Below are positions 45,101-53,772 of a DNA stretch of 64,000 bases, piece by piece. Position 1 is the first letter of the stretch. Each line of letters begins with the position of its first letter. The stretch lies in contig NZ_CP119968.1 in assembly GCF_032163395.1 (NCBI RefSeq), positions 5,234,001-5,298,000 on the forward strand, read 5' to 3'. Origin of the DNA: Gloeocapsopsis dulcis. GTDB lineage: Bacteria > Cyanobacteriota > Cyanobacteriia > Cyanobacteriales > Chroococcidiopsidaceae. Made by a program: the position numbers and the translations under genes. Below the pieces are notes generated by a model. It was not told the origin of the DNA. It was given only the letters and a program-made list of their open reading frames with translations, and made no database searches.

Positions 45101-46069
45101 ATGAATAATCGGGAACAGTCTAAAATACCTACTCTTCCTGGTCGAGTCGTCATTACTTCTTCTGGCAACTTAGCACAAAAGGTAGCGCAGCAATTTCCGC
45201 CGGAAACTGTCATCACTTTACCGTACGATCGCATTTCTTTAGATGCACCTGATACGTTTGTCTTAGTTCCAGGTATTCAACTCGTAGATGCGGCACTCAT
45301 GGATAGCTTACCGCAACTCAAACTCATTCAACGCTCAAGCGTTGGGGTAGAAAATGTCGATATTCCAGCAGCGACACAACGCGGTATTTACGTTGCCAAT
45401 GTTCCCTCAGCGGGTACGGGGAATGCTGAATCAGTCGCGGAACTGGCAATCTTACATATGCTAGCTTTAGCGCGAAACTATCAAGATGGCGAACTTAATT
45501 GGGATCAACCCGAAGGACAAAGCTTATGGGGCAAAACGGTAGGAATTTACGGTTTAGGTGGAATTGGTCAAGCATTGGCGCGAAGACTGCGTGCTTTTGA
45601 GGTACAGCTATTAGGAATTAAACAGCATCCCGCTCCTTCCCTTGCTGCTGCACTGGGTTTACAATGGCTAGGAACTCCGGCTGAGCGATCGCATTTACTG
45701 CAACACTCTGATTTTGTGATTATTGCGGCTTCGGCTGATAATGTTACGCAGCCTTTTGCTTGGGAAGACTTTCAACAGATGAAATCTACTGCGTATTTCA
45801 TTAATGTCACCCGTGGAATTTGGGTAGATGAAATCGCTTTGGTAAAAGCCTTACAAAACAGAATCATTGCGGGTGCGGGACTCGATGTCTTTCAACAAGA
45901 ACCATTAGAACCTGATTCCCCACTGCTGCAAGCAAACCTGAATCTTAGACTAACTCCGCATTCAGGCGGACACACCGATACCGCATCAACAGGAATTGCC
46001 AAAGCTGTCGCGGCGAATATTCTGCTAGTAGCCCAAGGTCAACCACCGCAACACTTGATTCGTGGATAA
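45101..46069 (+). CDS. D-isomer-specific 2-hydroxyacid dehydrogenase
   Basis: ATG 45101 gives 322 residues; a GTG at 45080 would add seven. The Rossmann motif TVGIYGLGGIGQALARRL, the catalytic region SSVGVENVDIPAATQRG with the Arg/Gly, a Glu-containing DVFQQEPLEPDSPLL, and HSGGHTDTAS (catalytic His) identify the family. The specific acid is unknown; glyoxylate/hydroxypyruvate or phosphoglycerate-like substrates are possible. Confidence 0.85.
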   Translation: MNNREQSKIPTLPGRVVITSSGNLAQKVAQQFPPETVITLPYDRISLDAPDTFVLVPGIQLVDAALMDSLPQLKLIQRSSVGVENVDIPAATQRGIYVANVPSAGTGNAESVAELAILHMLALARNYQDGELNWDQPEGQSLWGKTVGIYGLGGIGQALARRLRAFEVQLLGIKQHPAPSLAAALGLQWLGTPAERSHLLQHSDFVIIAASADNVTQPFAWEDFQQMKSTAYFINVTRGIWVDEIALVKALQNRIIAGAGLDVFQQEPLEPDSPLLQANLNLRLTPHSGGHTDTASTGIAKAVAANILLVAQGQPPQHLIRG

Positions 46070-46180
46070 CGTTAATAACGAGCAGTTCCAACGCTGTTTT
46101 AGTCTACTGTTGCTGCAGCTACCACAGTTAGACTGATGCTGATATTTTAGGGTTGGAAGTGGCTGATTTATTGTAATTCT

Positions 46181-47884
46181 ATGGCTCGGATTAATTTATT
46201 AGATACTCGCACCACAAGTTTTGGCGATTTAATCAGCAATGGCAAGATCTACCGAGTACCGCCTTTCCAGCGCGATTATTCTTGGAGTGAGGAAAATTGG
46301 GAAGACCTTTGGCAAGACATTTTAGCACTTCATACTAATCCTGACTCTAGCCACTACATGGGAGCACTAGTTCTGCAAAGCTCCAGTACTTCAGACAAAG
46401 AGTTTACAATTATCGATGGGCAACAACGATTAGCTACTCTCAGTATTATTGCCATTGCTGTCATTCAGAAGATTCAAAACCTTGTAGATCGAGAAGAGGA
46501 GGCTGAAGCTAACAAAGATCGACAAGAAATTTTAAGGCGCACCTACCTCAGCGACAGAGATCCACGTTCTCTTCGCTACTCAAGTAAGCTTCTTTTGAAT
46601 GAAAATAACAATGACTTCTATCAAAGTAATCTGATTAATCTCAGAACGCCACGAAATATCCGATCTCTGTCAAAATCTAACCAACTTCTCTGGCGAGCCT
46701 TTCAATACTTCTTTAATTGTTTGGAGAAACTTCAAGAAGTTATTCAGAGTGGAGAAAAATTAGCGACATTTTTAACAGATACTGTTGCTCAAAGGCTACT
46801 TTTTATTCAAATAAACGTCGAAGACGAATTGAATGCATACACAGTTTTTGAAACATTAAATGCTAGAGGTATCGAATTAAGTGCAACAGATTTACTGAAG
46901 AACTATTTGTTTTCCCTTTTCCGTGGACCAGATGATCTCCAAGAAGCACAGCGACAATGGAGGAGAATTGTTAATACAGTTCAAATGGAAAACTTTCCTG
47001 ATTTTTTACGTTACTACCTTAGTCTCAAAGAAACCAGAGTAAGACGCGAACGATTATTTAAAGTTATTCGTGAATCTGTGAAGAATGCCCAACAAGCATT
47101 TGACTTACTCGATCAACTGGAAAATTATAGTAGCCTTTTTATTGCTCTTGGTAACTCTAATGATGAATTCTGGCGGGATACTCCAGACAATCGAGCATAT
47201 ATCCGCGAACTAGAGTTATTTAAAGTAAGGCAAGCCTATCCAACACTGTTTGCTGCACACGACAAGTTTACTCGTGAAAATTTTACTCGCTTACTAAAAC
47301 TTGTTTGTGTCCTTTCCTTTCGTTACACCATTGTTAGTAGTCTCAATCCTAATGAATTAGAAACACTTTATAACAAGGTAGCAATTGCAATTACAAATGG
47401 TGAAGTAACTAGTCCAAGGCAAGTGTTCGACAATCTGCGCTCAATTTATGTTTCAGATGAAAAATTCTCGCAAGACTTTTCTCTGCTCTCAATATCTACA
47501 AAAGGACAAAAAAAGAAGTTAGTACGATACATTCTTTGCAAACTTGAAGCAGATGCATCACATATAGATGTCAACGAAGATAGTTTTTCTATTGAGCATA
47601 TCTTACCCGAATCACCCACTGATGACTGGCGGCAATATTTTAATGATGCCCAAATAGAAGAGTTGGCTTATCGCATTGGAAACTTGACACCTCTGGAGCC
47701 TTATCTTAACCGTCAGGTAGGAAACGAAGTTTATCCTATCAAGCAGGCAACTTATCAGAAGAGTGTTTATGTCTTAACGCAGAATATTGTAGCTGAAGAA
47801 TGGACGCCGGACACGTTGGTTAGGCGTCAGGGAGATCTAGCAAAGCGTGCTGTTCATATTTGGAGTTCGGATTTTTCTGCGTAA
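46181..47884 (+). CDS. DUF262/DUF1524 protein, GmrSD-like putative nuclease
   Basis: This 567-residue protein has the N-terminal DUF262 ParB-like part: YRVPPFQRDYSWSEENWEDLW, then FTIIDGQQRLATLSII near residue 76. FETLNARGIELSATDLLKNYLF follows near residue 225. The C-terminal DUF1524 His-Me finger part has FSIEHILPESPTDDW near residue 470 and YRIGNLTPLEPYLNRQVGN. These two domains together form GmrSD and related type IV restriction enzymes that cut modified phage DNA; single-chain members are common. No methylase or partner is adjacent, so a stand-alone defence nuclease is the likely reading. Confidence 0.82.
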   Translation: MARINLLDTRTTSFGDLISNGKIYRVPPFQRDYSWSEENWEDLWQDILALHTNPDSSHYMGALVLQSSSTSDKEFTIIDGQQRLATLSIIAIAVIQKIQNLVDREEEAEANKDRQEILRRTYLSDRDPRSLRYSSKLLLNENNNDFYQSNLINLRTPRNIRSLSKSNQLLWRAFQYFFNCLEKLQEVIQSGEKLATFLTDTVAQRLLFIQINVEDELNAYTVFETLNARGIELSATDLLKNYLFSLFRGPDDLQEAQRQWRRIVNTVQMENFPDFLRYYLSLKETRVRRERLFKVIRESVKNAQQAFDLLDQLENYSSLFIALGNSNDEFWRDTPDNRAYIRELELFKVRQAYPTLFAAHDKFTRENFTRLLKLVCVLSFRYTIVSSLNPNELETLYNKVAIAITNGEVTSPRQVFDNLRSIYVSDEKFSQDFSLLSISTKGQKKKLVRYILCKLEADASHIDVNEDSFSIEHILPESPTDDWRQYFNDAQIEELAYRIGNLTPLEPYLNRQVGNEVYPIKQATYQKSVYVLTQNIVAEEWTPDTLVRRQGDLAKRAVHIWSSDFSA

Positions 47885-48007
47885 GTATCAATTATCATCA
47901 AGCGATCGCACCTCATCTCAAAGTCAACTTCTAACTGAGAAATACAGCGTTCCACCCGAAAAATTGTCTTAACGTGGAAGTACAGGGATAATCTATTAAA
48001 TTGGAAC

Positions 48008-50314
48008 ATGCAAGCGTCAAATCCGATTGTGAAAGACTTGGTGTTGATTGGCGGCGGACACACCCATGCGATCGCCCTACGAATGTTTGGTATGAAACCA
48101 CTACCTGGAGTCCGCATCACACTAATTACCGAAGCATCGGATACTCCGTATTCTGGAATGTTACCTGGTCATGTTGCCGGTTTTTACTCGCGGGAAGAAT
48201 GTCATATTGATTTGCGTCGCTTAGCGCAATTTGCTCAAGTACAGCTCTATATTGACCAAGCAATAGGTTTAGACTTAGAAAACAAGCAGGTGATTTGTGC
48301 GCGTCGTCCACCTGTAGCGTTTGATGCCGTCTCGATTGATATTGGTAGTACTCCAGCAACGATCGCCGTACCTGGTGCAACTGAACACGCGATTCCTGCT
48401 AAGCCAATTTCTAAATTACTCGCGCACTGGGATCAATTCATTACAAATGTCAAGCAAAATCCGCAGCAGTCAATCCGCATTGGTGTTATTGGTGGGGGTG
48501 CGGGTGGTGTGGAATTAACACTTTCACTCCAAAGTCATTTACAAAGAATTCTGTCGTCACCGCATGGTGTAAATAACAATTTAGAAATTCACTTGTTTCA
48601 TCGCGATGCAGAACTGATGCCTACTTATAACAGGTGGGTACGGCATCGCTTTCAAAAAATCTTGCAACGACGCAAAGTTCAGCTACATCTGCAAGAAACT
48701 GTTTCGGAAGTTCAACCGCACAAGGTTGTCTGCAAGTCGGGATTAAAAGTCGAGTGCGATCGCATCTTCTGGGTAACGCAAGCATCTGCCCCCAAATGGT
48801 TACGTGAGTCAGGACTTACAACTGATGCCAATGGATTTGTGCAAGTCAACGACTATTTACAGTCCATTTCGCATCCTGATGTCTTCGCTGCTGGAGATAT
48901 TGCCACAATGATCGATCATCCCCGTCCGAAAGCAGGAGTGTTTGCAGTCCGTCAGGGAAAACCACTGTTTGAGAACTTGCAGCGCAGTTTACAAGAGAAA
49001 TCCCTAAAACCTTACAAGCCACAGAAACAATATCTAAGTTTAATCGGTACAGGTAATGGCAAAGCGATCGCCGCCCGTGGTTCTTTCGGTTTTGGTCCTT
49101 CTCAACTTTTATGGCGCTGGAAAGACTGGATTGATCGCCGCTTTATGCAGCGTTTTAGCGATGTACCACAAATGAATCCAGAAGTCATCCTATCTTCCCC
49201 TCACCCCACGCCCCGGACTGCGTCCCGCTGGGCTTCGCCTCGCTTCGCTAACGCTAACACCCCTCACCCCTCTACAATGCACTGTGCTGGTTGTGGTTCT
49301 AAAGTAGGAAGTACCGTTTTAGCACATGTCTTGCAACGAATTGAACAACCGTTAACTTGCGATCGCCAAGATATTTTAATTGGTTTAGATGCGCCGGATG
49401 ATGCTGCAGTGGTGCAAGTTCCCGCAAACTTTGCAATGGTGCATACAATTGACTATTTTCGCGCTTTAATTAACGATCCCTACCTGTTTGGACAGATTAG
49501 TGCAAATCACTGCTTGAGTGACATTTTTGCAATGGGGGCAGTCCCTCAAAGTGCGTTGGCGATCGCCACGATCCCTTATGCAATAGACGCAAAAGTCGCA
49601 GAAACGCTGTTTCAACTTCTATCGGGTGCGGTCAAAGTTTTAGCAGAATCAAATACACCTCTCGTGGGCGGACACACTACCGAAGGTGCAGAACTTTCTT
49701 TTGGTCTATCTTGTAATGGTTTAGTTCATCCTGACAAGCTACTTCGTAAAAGTGGGATGCAACCTGGTCAAGTCTTGATTCTTACCAAAGCATTAGGAAC
49801 AGGAACGTTATTTGCAGCACAGATGCGCCAGAAAGCGAAAGGAAAATGGATCGATACTGCGGTGGAGTCCATGCTACTATCCAATGCTGCTGCTGCAACT
49901 TGTTTTTTAGAACATGAAGCAACGGCTTGTACTGATATTACAGGTTTTGGCTTATTGGGGCATTTAATGGAAATGATCCAAGCATCTCATGTTGCTATTG
50001 AATTACAAATGCCAGCAATTCCAATTTTAGATGGTGCAATCGAGACGACACAGCAAGGAATTGTTAGTTCGCTACATTCAGAAAATTTGCGAGTTTCGCA
50101 CTATATTTCTAACTTGGATCAGGTAGAGAATCATCACCGCTATCCTTTACTTTTCGATCCTCAGACGTCTGGTGGTCTTTTGGCAGCACTTCCACAACAT
50201 AAAGCTAATGAGTGTATAGCAGTACTACAAAAATTAGGTTATCCCGACTGTCAGATAATTGGTGAAGTGAAAATACTAGTAGAAAAAGTAAATCCAGTAA
50301 CTCTTGTTTGTTGA
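48008..50314 (+). CDS. selD: Selenide, water dikinase fused to a pyridine-nucleotide oxidoreductase
   Basis: The 768-residue protein has an N-terminal FAD/NAD flavoprotein half (VLIGGGHTHAIALRMFGM; second nucleotide fold IGVIGGGAGGVELTLSL near 160; HPDVFAAGDIATM near 295). A SelD half begins near 423 (MHCAGCGSKVGSTVL, with catalytic Cys and Lys; ALATIPYAID, TPLVGGHTTEGAELSFGL, TDITGFGLLGHLMEM). SelD makes selenophosphate from selenide and ATP. Fusions of this kind occur in cyanobacteria; the flavoprotein may reduce the selenium donor. The linker between the halves comes from an inserted repeat. Confidence 0.92.
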   Translation: MQASNPIVKDLVLIGGGHTHAIALRMFGMKPLPGVRITLITEASDTPYSGMLPGHVAGFYSREECHIDLRRLAQFAQVQLYIDQAIGLDLENKQVICARRPPVAFDAVSIDIGSTPATIAVPGATEHAIPAKPISKLLAHWDQFITNVKQNPQQSIRIGVIGGGAGGVELTLSLQSHLQRILSSPHGVNNNLEIHLFHRDAELMPTYNRWVRHRFQKILQRRKVQLHLQETVSEVQPHKVVCKSGLKVECDRIFWVTQASAPKWLRESGLTTDANGFVQVNDYLQSISHPDVFAAGDIATMIDHPRPKAGVFAVRQGKPLFENLQRSLQEKSLKPYKPQKQYLSLIGTGNGKAIAARGSFGFGPSQLLWRWKDWIDRRFMQRFSDVPQMNPEVILSSPHPTPRTASRWASPRFANANTPHPSTMHCAGCGSKVGSTVLAHVLQRIEQPLTCDRQDILIGLDAPDDAAVVQVPANFAMVHTIDYFRALINDPYLFGQISANHCLSDIFAMGAVPQSALAIATIPYAIDAKVAETLFQLLSGAVKVLAESNTPLVGGHTTEGAELSFGLSCNGLVHPDKLLRKSGMQPGQVLILTKALGTGTLFAAQMRQKAKGKWIDTAVESMLLSNAAAATCFLEHEATACTDITGFGLLGHLMEMIQASHVAIELQMPAIPILDGAIETTQQGIVSSLHSENLRVSHYISNLDQVENHHRYPLLFDPQTSGGLLAALPQHKANECIAVLQKLGYPDCQIIGEVKILVEKVNPVTLVC
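49195..49275 (+). repeat. Repeat unit absorbed into the selD linker
   Basis: CTTCCCCTCACCCCACGCC, then GCGTCCCGCTGGGCTTCGCC and CGCTTCGCTAACGCTAACAC, then CCCCTCACCCCTC. These words recur as dispersed spacer repeats in cyanobacteria and also resemble the tract at 33536-33565. In selD they encode a Ser/Pro/Ala-rich linker (SSPHPTPRTASRWASPRFAN). Confidence 0.6.
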
Positions 50315-50421
50315 GGACAAGGTGAGAAATGACATCACCCAGCTACGACAATTTAACTAATTTTGAGTTATTCAATTCCGTCAAGAAATCTTGACTTAGT
50401 TATAAAAAAAACTTTAGTTCC

Positions 50422-50463
50422 GTAGTTCTTGATACATCTTCGTAGTTAAACCACTGATATTAA
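50422..50463 (+). promoter_or_regulatory. NtcA-activated promoter of the guanidine riboswitch operon
   Basis: GTA (50422-50424), eight bases, TAC (50433-50435) is the exact NtcA consensus GTA-N8-TAC. Twenty-two bases later lies TATTAA (50458-50463) as the -10 box, the canonical spacing for class II NtcA activation. The predicted transcription start (about 50470) is 20 bases before the riboswitch. NtcA binds under nitrogen limitation with 2-oxoglutarate. Confidence 0.75.
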
Positions 50464-50490
50464 TAACTTATATTTACAACTTAATTGCCT

Positions 50491-50626
50491 CTAGGGTTCC
50501 GATTCAAATTAGTCATGATTTTAAGTTGATAATTTGGATGTCTGGTCCAAGAGAGGCAGGCTAGTACTCTAACACAAGCTTACATAGAAAATTGCTAGCT
50601 ACACGGCGGGGGAAAAACCCGGGAGG
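50491..50626 (+). promoter_or_regulatory. Guanidine-I (ykkC) riboswitch
   Basis: Conserved ykkC blocks occur in order: CTAGGGTTCCG (50491-50501), CTGGTCCAAGAG (50542-50553), then ACACGGCGGGGGAAAAACCC and GGGAG (50601-50625). Between them lies a variable stem. This aptamer binds free guanidinium and turns on genes for its export, import or breakdown. The last block overlaps the 5' arm of the terminator that follows, so ligand binding would prevent termination. Confidence 0.88.
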
Positions 50627-50672
50627 AATTGCAGTTGTCTGGTGCAACTGACTCTTTCTTTCGGGTTTTTTT
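50613..50672 (+). terminator. Riboswitch-controlled intrinsic terminator
   Basis: AAAAACCCG (50613-50621) can pair with CGGGTTTTT (50662-50670), ending in seven T residues. The enclosed CAGTTG/CAACTG (about 50632-50650) makes an inner hairpin. The 5' arm is also part of the guanidine aptamer's last helix, so the two structures exclude each other. Confidence 0.75.
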
Positions 50673-50924
50673 GGGCTATTTATCGCAGAGGTCAGGGGGC
50701 AGAAGTCAGGGCTAAAAACTATGTAGGGCAATAGCTCTGAGTTTCTATAGTGTTGCTATACACGTTGATTCAACCATTACAGTTTAAATTTTTGAGGACG
50801 ATCATAATGACGAATCCCTTTTTTGAATGCTGATGCAAAGGGGCATATTAATCAAAATTAAAGCTTAATTGCACTTAATAAAAGTTATTAAGAACTGGTA
50901 GTTAATCTCTTTACTAAAAAGCTT

Positions 50925-51971
50925 ATGAAAAAGCGATCGCTCTTATCCTATTGCATTCTCTTTTGCATCACATTGATTGTTGTAGGATGCGTCAACCCTG
51001 CGATCTATATCAAAACTACAACTGAAAGTGATACTGCGTCCTCAGCCGTTGCGGGTGCGGTTCGTTTAGGATTCAGTGCATGGCCTGGTTGGTTTCCCTG
51101 GCAAGTTGCCCAAGAACGCAGAATCTTTGATACATACAATGTTCCTGTAGCCTTGAGGTGGTTTGATGGTTATCTCGAATCTATCAATACTCTAACAGCC
51201 GGACAAATTGATGCGAATAGTCAAACGCTAGGCGATACAGTCAGTTCAGTATCGGGTGGTGCCGATCAAGTCGTTGTACTTGTTAATGACAACTCGACTG
51301 GTAATGATAAAGTCATTGTCCGAGAAGGTATCAATTCGGTAGCTGATCTTAAAGGCAAACAAGTGGCTGCAGAAGAAGGCACTGTTGATCACTTTCTGTT
51401 ACTCTTGGGGCTAGAGAGAGAAGGGCTATCAGCACAAGACATTCAGTTTGTACCCTTAGAAACAGGAAGAGCCGCTGCTGCATTTGTTGCAGGACAAGTT
51501 GATGCTGTTGCCGTATTTGCGCCATTTACAACTCAAGCGTTAAAGCGCCCAGGTAGTAGAGAACTCTTCAGTTCCGCAGATTTTCCAGGGGCTATTTCCG
51601 ATCATTTGGTATTTACACGCCAATACGTTGAGCAAAACCCCGATCGCGTGCAAGGCGTTGTCGATTCCTGGTTTGCCACATTGGATTACATCCAAAAAAA
51701 TCAAGAGGAAGCTTATGAAATCATGGCAAAACGCGCCGGTGTCAGTGTTGAAGAATATAAAGAATACGCTGATGGCACCAGGTTATTCACGATTGAGGAA
51801 AACTTACAAGCCTTTCAACCAGGAAACGACATGACCTCATTGCAGTTTGCAGCAGAACAAGTCAGTGAATTTCTTACCGAAACTGGTTTAACCGCAGCAT
51901 CACCTGATACCCGCAGGTTGTTTGACGATCGCTTTGTCAAAGCCCACGCCGCACAAGTTAATAAATCCTAA
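50925..51971 (+). CDS. Substrate-binding lipoprotein of a probable guanidine ABC importer
   Basis: This 348-residue protein has a lipoprotein signal (LFCITLIVVGC, lipobox Cys near 22) and an NMT1/SsuA-type binding fold: RLGFSAWPGWFPWQVAQERRIF, VADLKGKQVAAEEGTVDHFLLL, FVAGQVDAVAVFAPF. It is a NitT/TauT-type periplasmic binding protein. The guanidine-I riboswitch and NtcA promoter in its leader suggest guanidine (or a guanidine derivative) as ligand rather than nitrate or taurine. The leader starts at about 50470. Confidence 0.87.
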   Translation: MKKRSLLSYCILFCITLIVVGCVNPAIYIKTTTESDTASSAVAGAVRLGFSAWPGWFPWQVAQERRIFDTYNVPVALRWFDGYLESINTLTAGQIDANSQTLGDTVSSVSGGADQVVVLVNDNSTGNDKVIVREGINSVADLKGKQVAAEEGTVDHFLLLLGLEREGLSAQDIQFVPLETGRAAAAFVAGQVDAVAVFAPFTTQALKRPGSRELFSSADFPGAISDHLVFTRQYVEQNPDRVQGVVDSWFATLDYIQKNQEEAYEIMAKRAGVSVEEYKEYADGTRLFTIEENLQAFQPGNDMTSLQFAAEQVSEFLTETGLTAASPDTRRLFDDRFVKAHAAQVNKS

Positions 51972-52003
51972 TCGTCAATTGCCCTCTTCACTACTTGAAA
52001 ACC

Positions 52004-52855
52004 ATGAGTCAAAGCGTTAATCATCGCTCCATTCGCTCGCTAATCAAGCCTAAAACAATGCACCCCACTGTTTTTTGGCGGTTGAATGAAGACATTCCCA
52101 AATCGCTGAGTAGTGTATTAATGGTTACATCGATTGCCTTGCCATTAGTACTATGGTGGTTGATAACAACGTTCGGCAATATTGACCCGACGTTTTTACC
52201 TTCGCCTACGGATGTCCTCGAGGCCTTTGGGCAGTTGTGGAGTACTCGCGAACTTCTGAAAGACACTGTCGCAAGTTTATGGCGAGTTGGAGTTGGATTT
52301 CTATTTGCCGCACTCCTTTCAATTCCGGTTGGGGTGCTGATGGGCAGTTTTCCCAGTATTCGTGCTTTGCTCGAACCACTCTTTGGCTTGATGCGTTACA
52401 TGCCTGCTCCAGCATTTATTCCATTACTCATTCTATATTTAGGCATTGGCGAGGAGCCAAAAATTACGCTCATCTTTATTGGGGTCTTTTTCTTTAATTC
52501 GTTGATGGTAATGGATACGGTAAAGTTTGTCCCTAAAGACCTGATTGAAGCCACATATATGTTGGGAGGTAATCGTTGGGAAGCTTTAACTCAGGTAATT
52601 TTACCTCATGTTTTGCCAGGAATTATTGATTCTTGTCGCATTAACTTAGCAGCCGCATGGCAGCTTGTCATTGTTTCAGAACTAATTGCGGCAAATGAAG
52701 GTTTAGGACGTCGGATCAGTGTAGCTGGTCGATTTTTACGAACTGATGAAATTTTTGTCGGATTGATTGTGATTGGAGTGATCGGGTTGGCGTTTGACTT
52801 ACTGTTTCAGTATTTATTGCGCGTTTCATGCAAGTGGGCAAGTCAGAAACGCTAG
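52004..52855 (+). CDS. Permease of the probable guanidine ABC importer
   Basis: ATG 52004 gives 283 residues (a TTG at 51995 would add three). There are about six membrane segments and the BPD_transp_1 coupling loop LIEATYMLGGNRWEALTQVILPHVLPGII. It is of the SsuC/TauC/NrtB type. It lies 32 bases after the binding protein and 38 before the ATPase, in one operon. Confidence 0.9.
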   Translation: MSQSVNHRSIRSLIKPKTMHPTVFWRLNEDIPKSLSSVLMVTSIALPLVLWWLITTFGNIDPTFLPSPTDVLEAFGQLWSTRELLKDTVASLWRVGVGFLFAALLSIPVGVLMGSFPSIRALLEPLFGLMRYMPAPAFIPLLILYLGIGEEPKITLIFIGVFFFNSLMVMDTVKFVPKDLIEATYMLGGNRWEALTQVILPHVLPGIIDSCRINLAAAWQLVIVSELIAANEGLGRRISVAGRFLRTDEIFVGLIVIGVIGLAFDLLFQYLLRVSCKWASQKR

Positions 52856-52893
52856 TAGTTACTTTGTCTAAAAATAACACGGAGATTTAATTT

Positions 52894-53670
52894 ATGTTTC
52901 TTGAAATAAGTAATCTAAACAAGCAATTTGCCACAAAAGAAGGAACCTTAGTTGTCCTCAAAGATATTAATATGTCAATTGAGCGCAAGGAGTTTATTTG
53001 TGCGGTAGGTGCATCAGGTTCTGGTAAATCTACACTGTTGCGACAAATTGCAGGGCTGGACACCCCCACCACTGGAGAAGTCAAAATTGGTGGCAAGCGA
53101 ATTACATCACCTGGACCGGATCGCGGTATGGTATTTCAACACTACACGCTTTACCCCTGGATGAATGTGCAGGAAAATACTGAGTTTGGGTTGAAACTGC
53201 AAGGTGTACCCAAAAAGGAACGACGCGAACAAGCTAGCTACTATCTTAATGTTGTTGGACTGACACAATTTGCGAGAGCCTTACCCAAAGAACTCTCAGG
53301 AGGTATGAAACAGCGAGTAGCGATCGCCCGTGCGCTTGCTTCTGAACCCGATGTCTTATTGATGGATGAACCTTTTGGTGCATTAGATATTCACACCAAA
53401 GAGTCGATGCACGAATTCATGCTCGATCTTTGGCAACGTACTAACATCACAATCTTTATGATTACGCATGATGTCGAAGAAGCAGTATTTCTGTCGAACC
53501 GCATCTATGCGCTAGGTGCCCGCCCTGGTACTGTGCGTAAGGAAATTGTGATCAACTTACCCGATCGTAGCCACACAGTAAAACGCCACTCAATCTTTCA
53601 CGACTACCGCGATGAATTGATGGAGTTACTTCGCAAACACGGACAAGAAGCCCTTGCTGCTGTAGCTTAA
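52894..53670 (+). CDS. ATPase of the probable guanidine ABC importer
   Basis: This 258-residue protein is a complete NitT/TauT-type ATPase: Walker A FICAVGASGSGKSTLLRQIAG, Q-loop VFQHYTLYPWMNV, signature LSGGMKQRVAIARAL, Walker B VLLMDEPFGALD, and the H-loop MITHDVEEAVFLS. No C-terminal regulatory domain is present, unlike NrtC. It ends the riboswitch operon; convergent hpxO follows. Confidence 0.93.
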   Translation: MFLEISNLNKQFATKEGTLVVLKDINMSIERKEFICAVGASGSGKSTLLRQIAGLDTPTTGEVKIGGKRITSPGPDRGMVFQHYTLYPWMNVQENTEFGLKLQGVPKKERREQASYYLNVVGLTQFARALPKELSGGMKQRVAIARALASEPDVLLMDEPFGALDIHTKESMHEFMLDLWQRTNITIFMITHDVEEAVFLSNRIYALGARPGTVRKEIVINLPDRSHTVKRHSIFHDYRDELMELLRKHGQEALAAVA

Positions 53671-53772
53671 ATAGTTCTCAGAATAGTCTATTGCTAGAGT
53701 AATTTCCTATTAGATTTTGCACGTTCAAGCAAAAACTATTTTGGTTAACTCCAACCTATATAACACTGCAAC

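Noticed and set aside
51628-51834. Forward 68-codon ORF inside the binding-protein gene
   Set aside because: Shadow frame of a well-supported gene.
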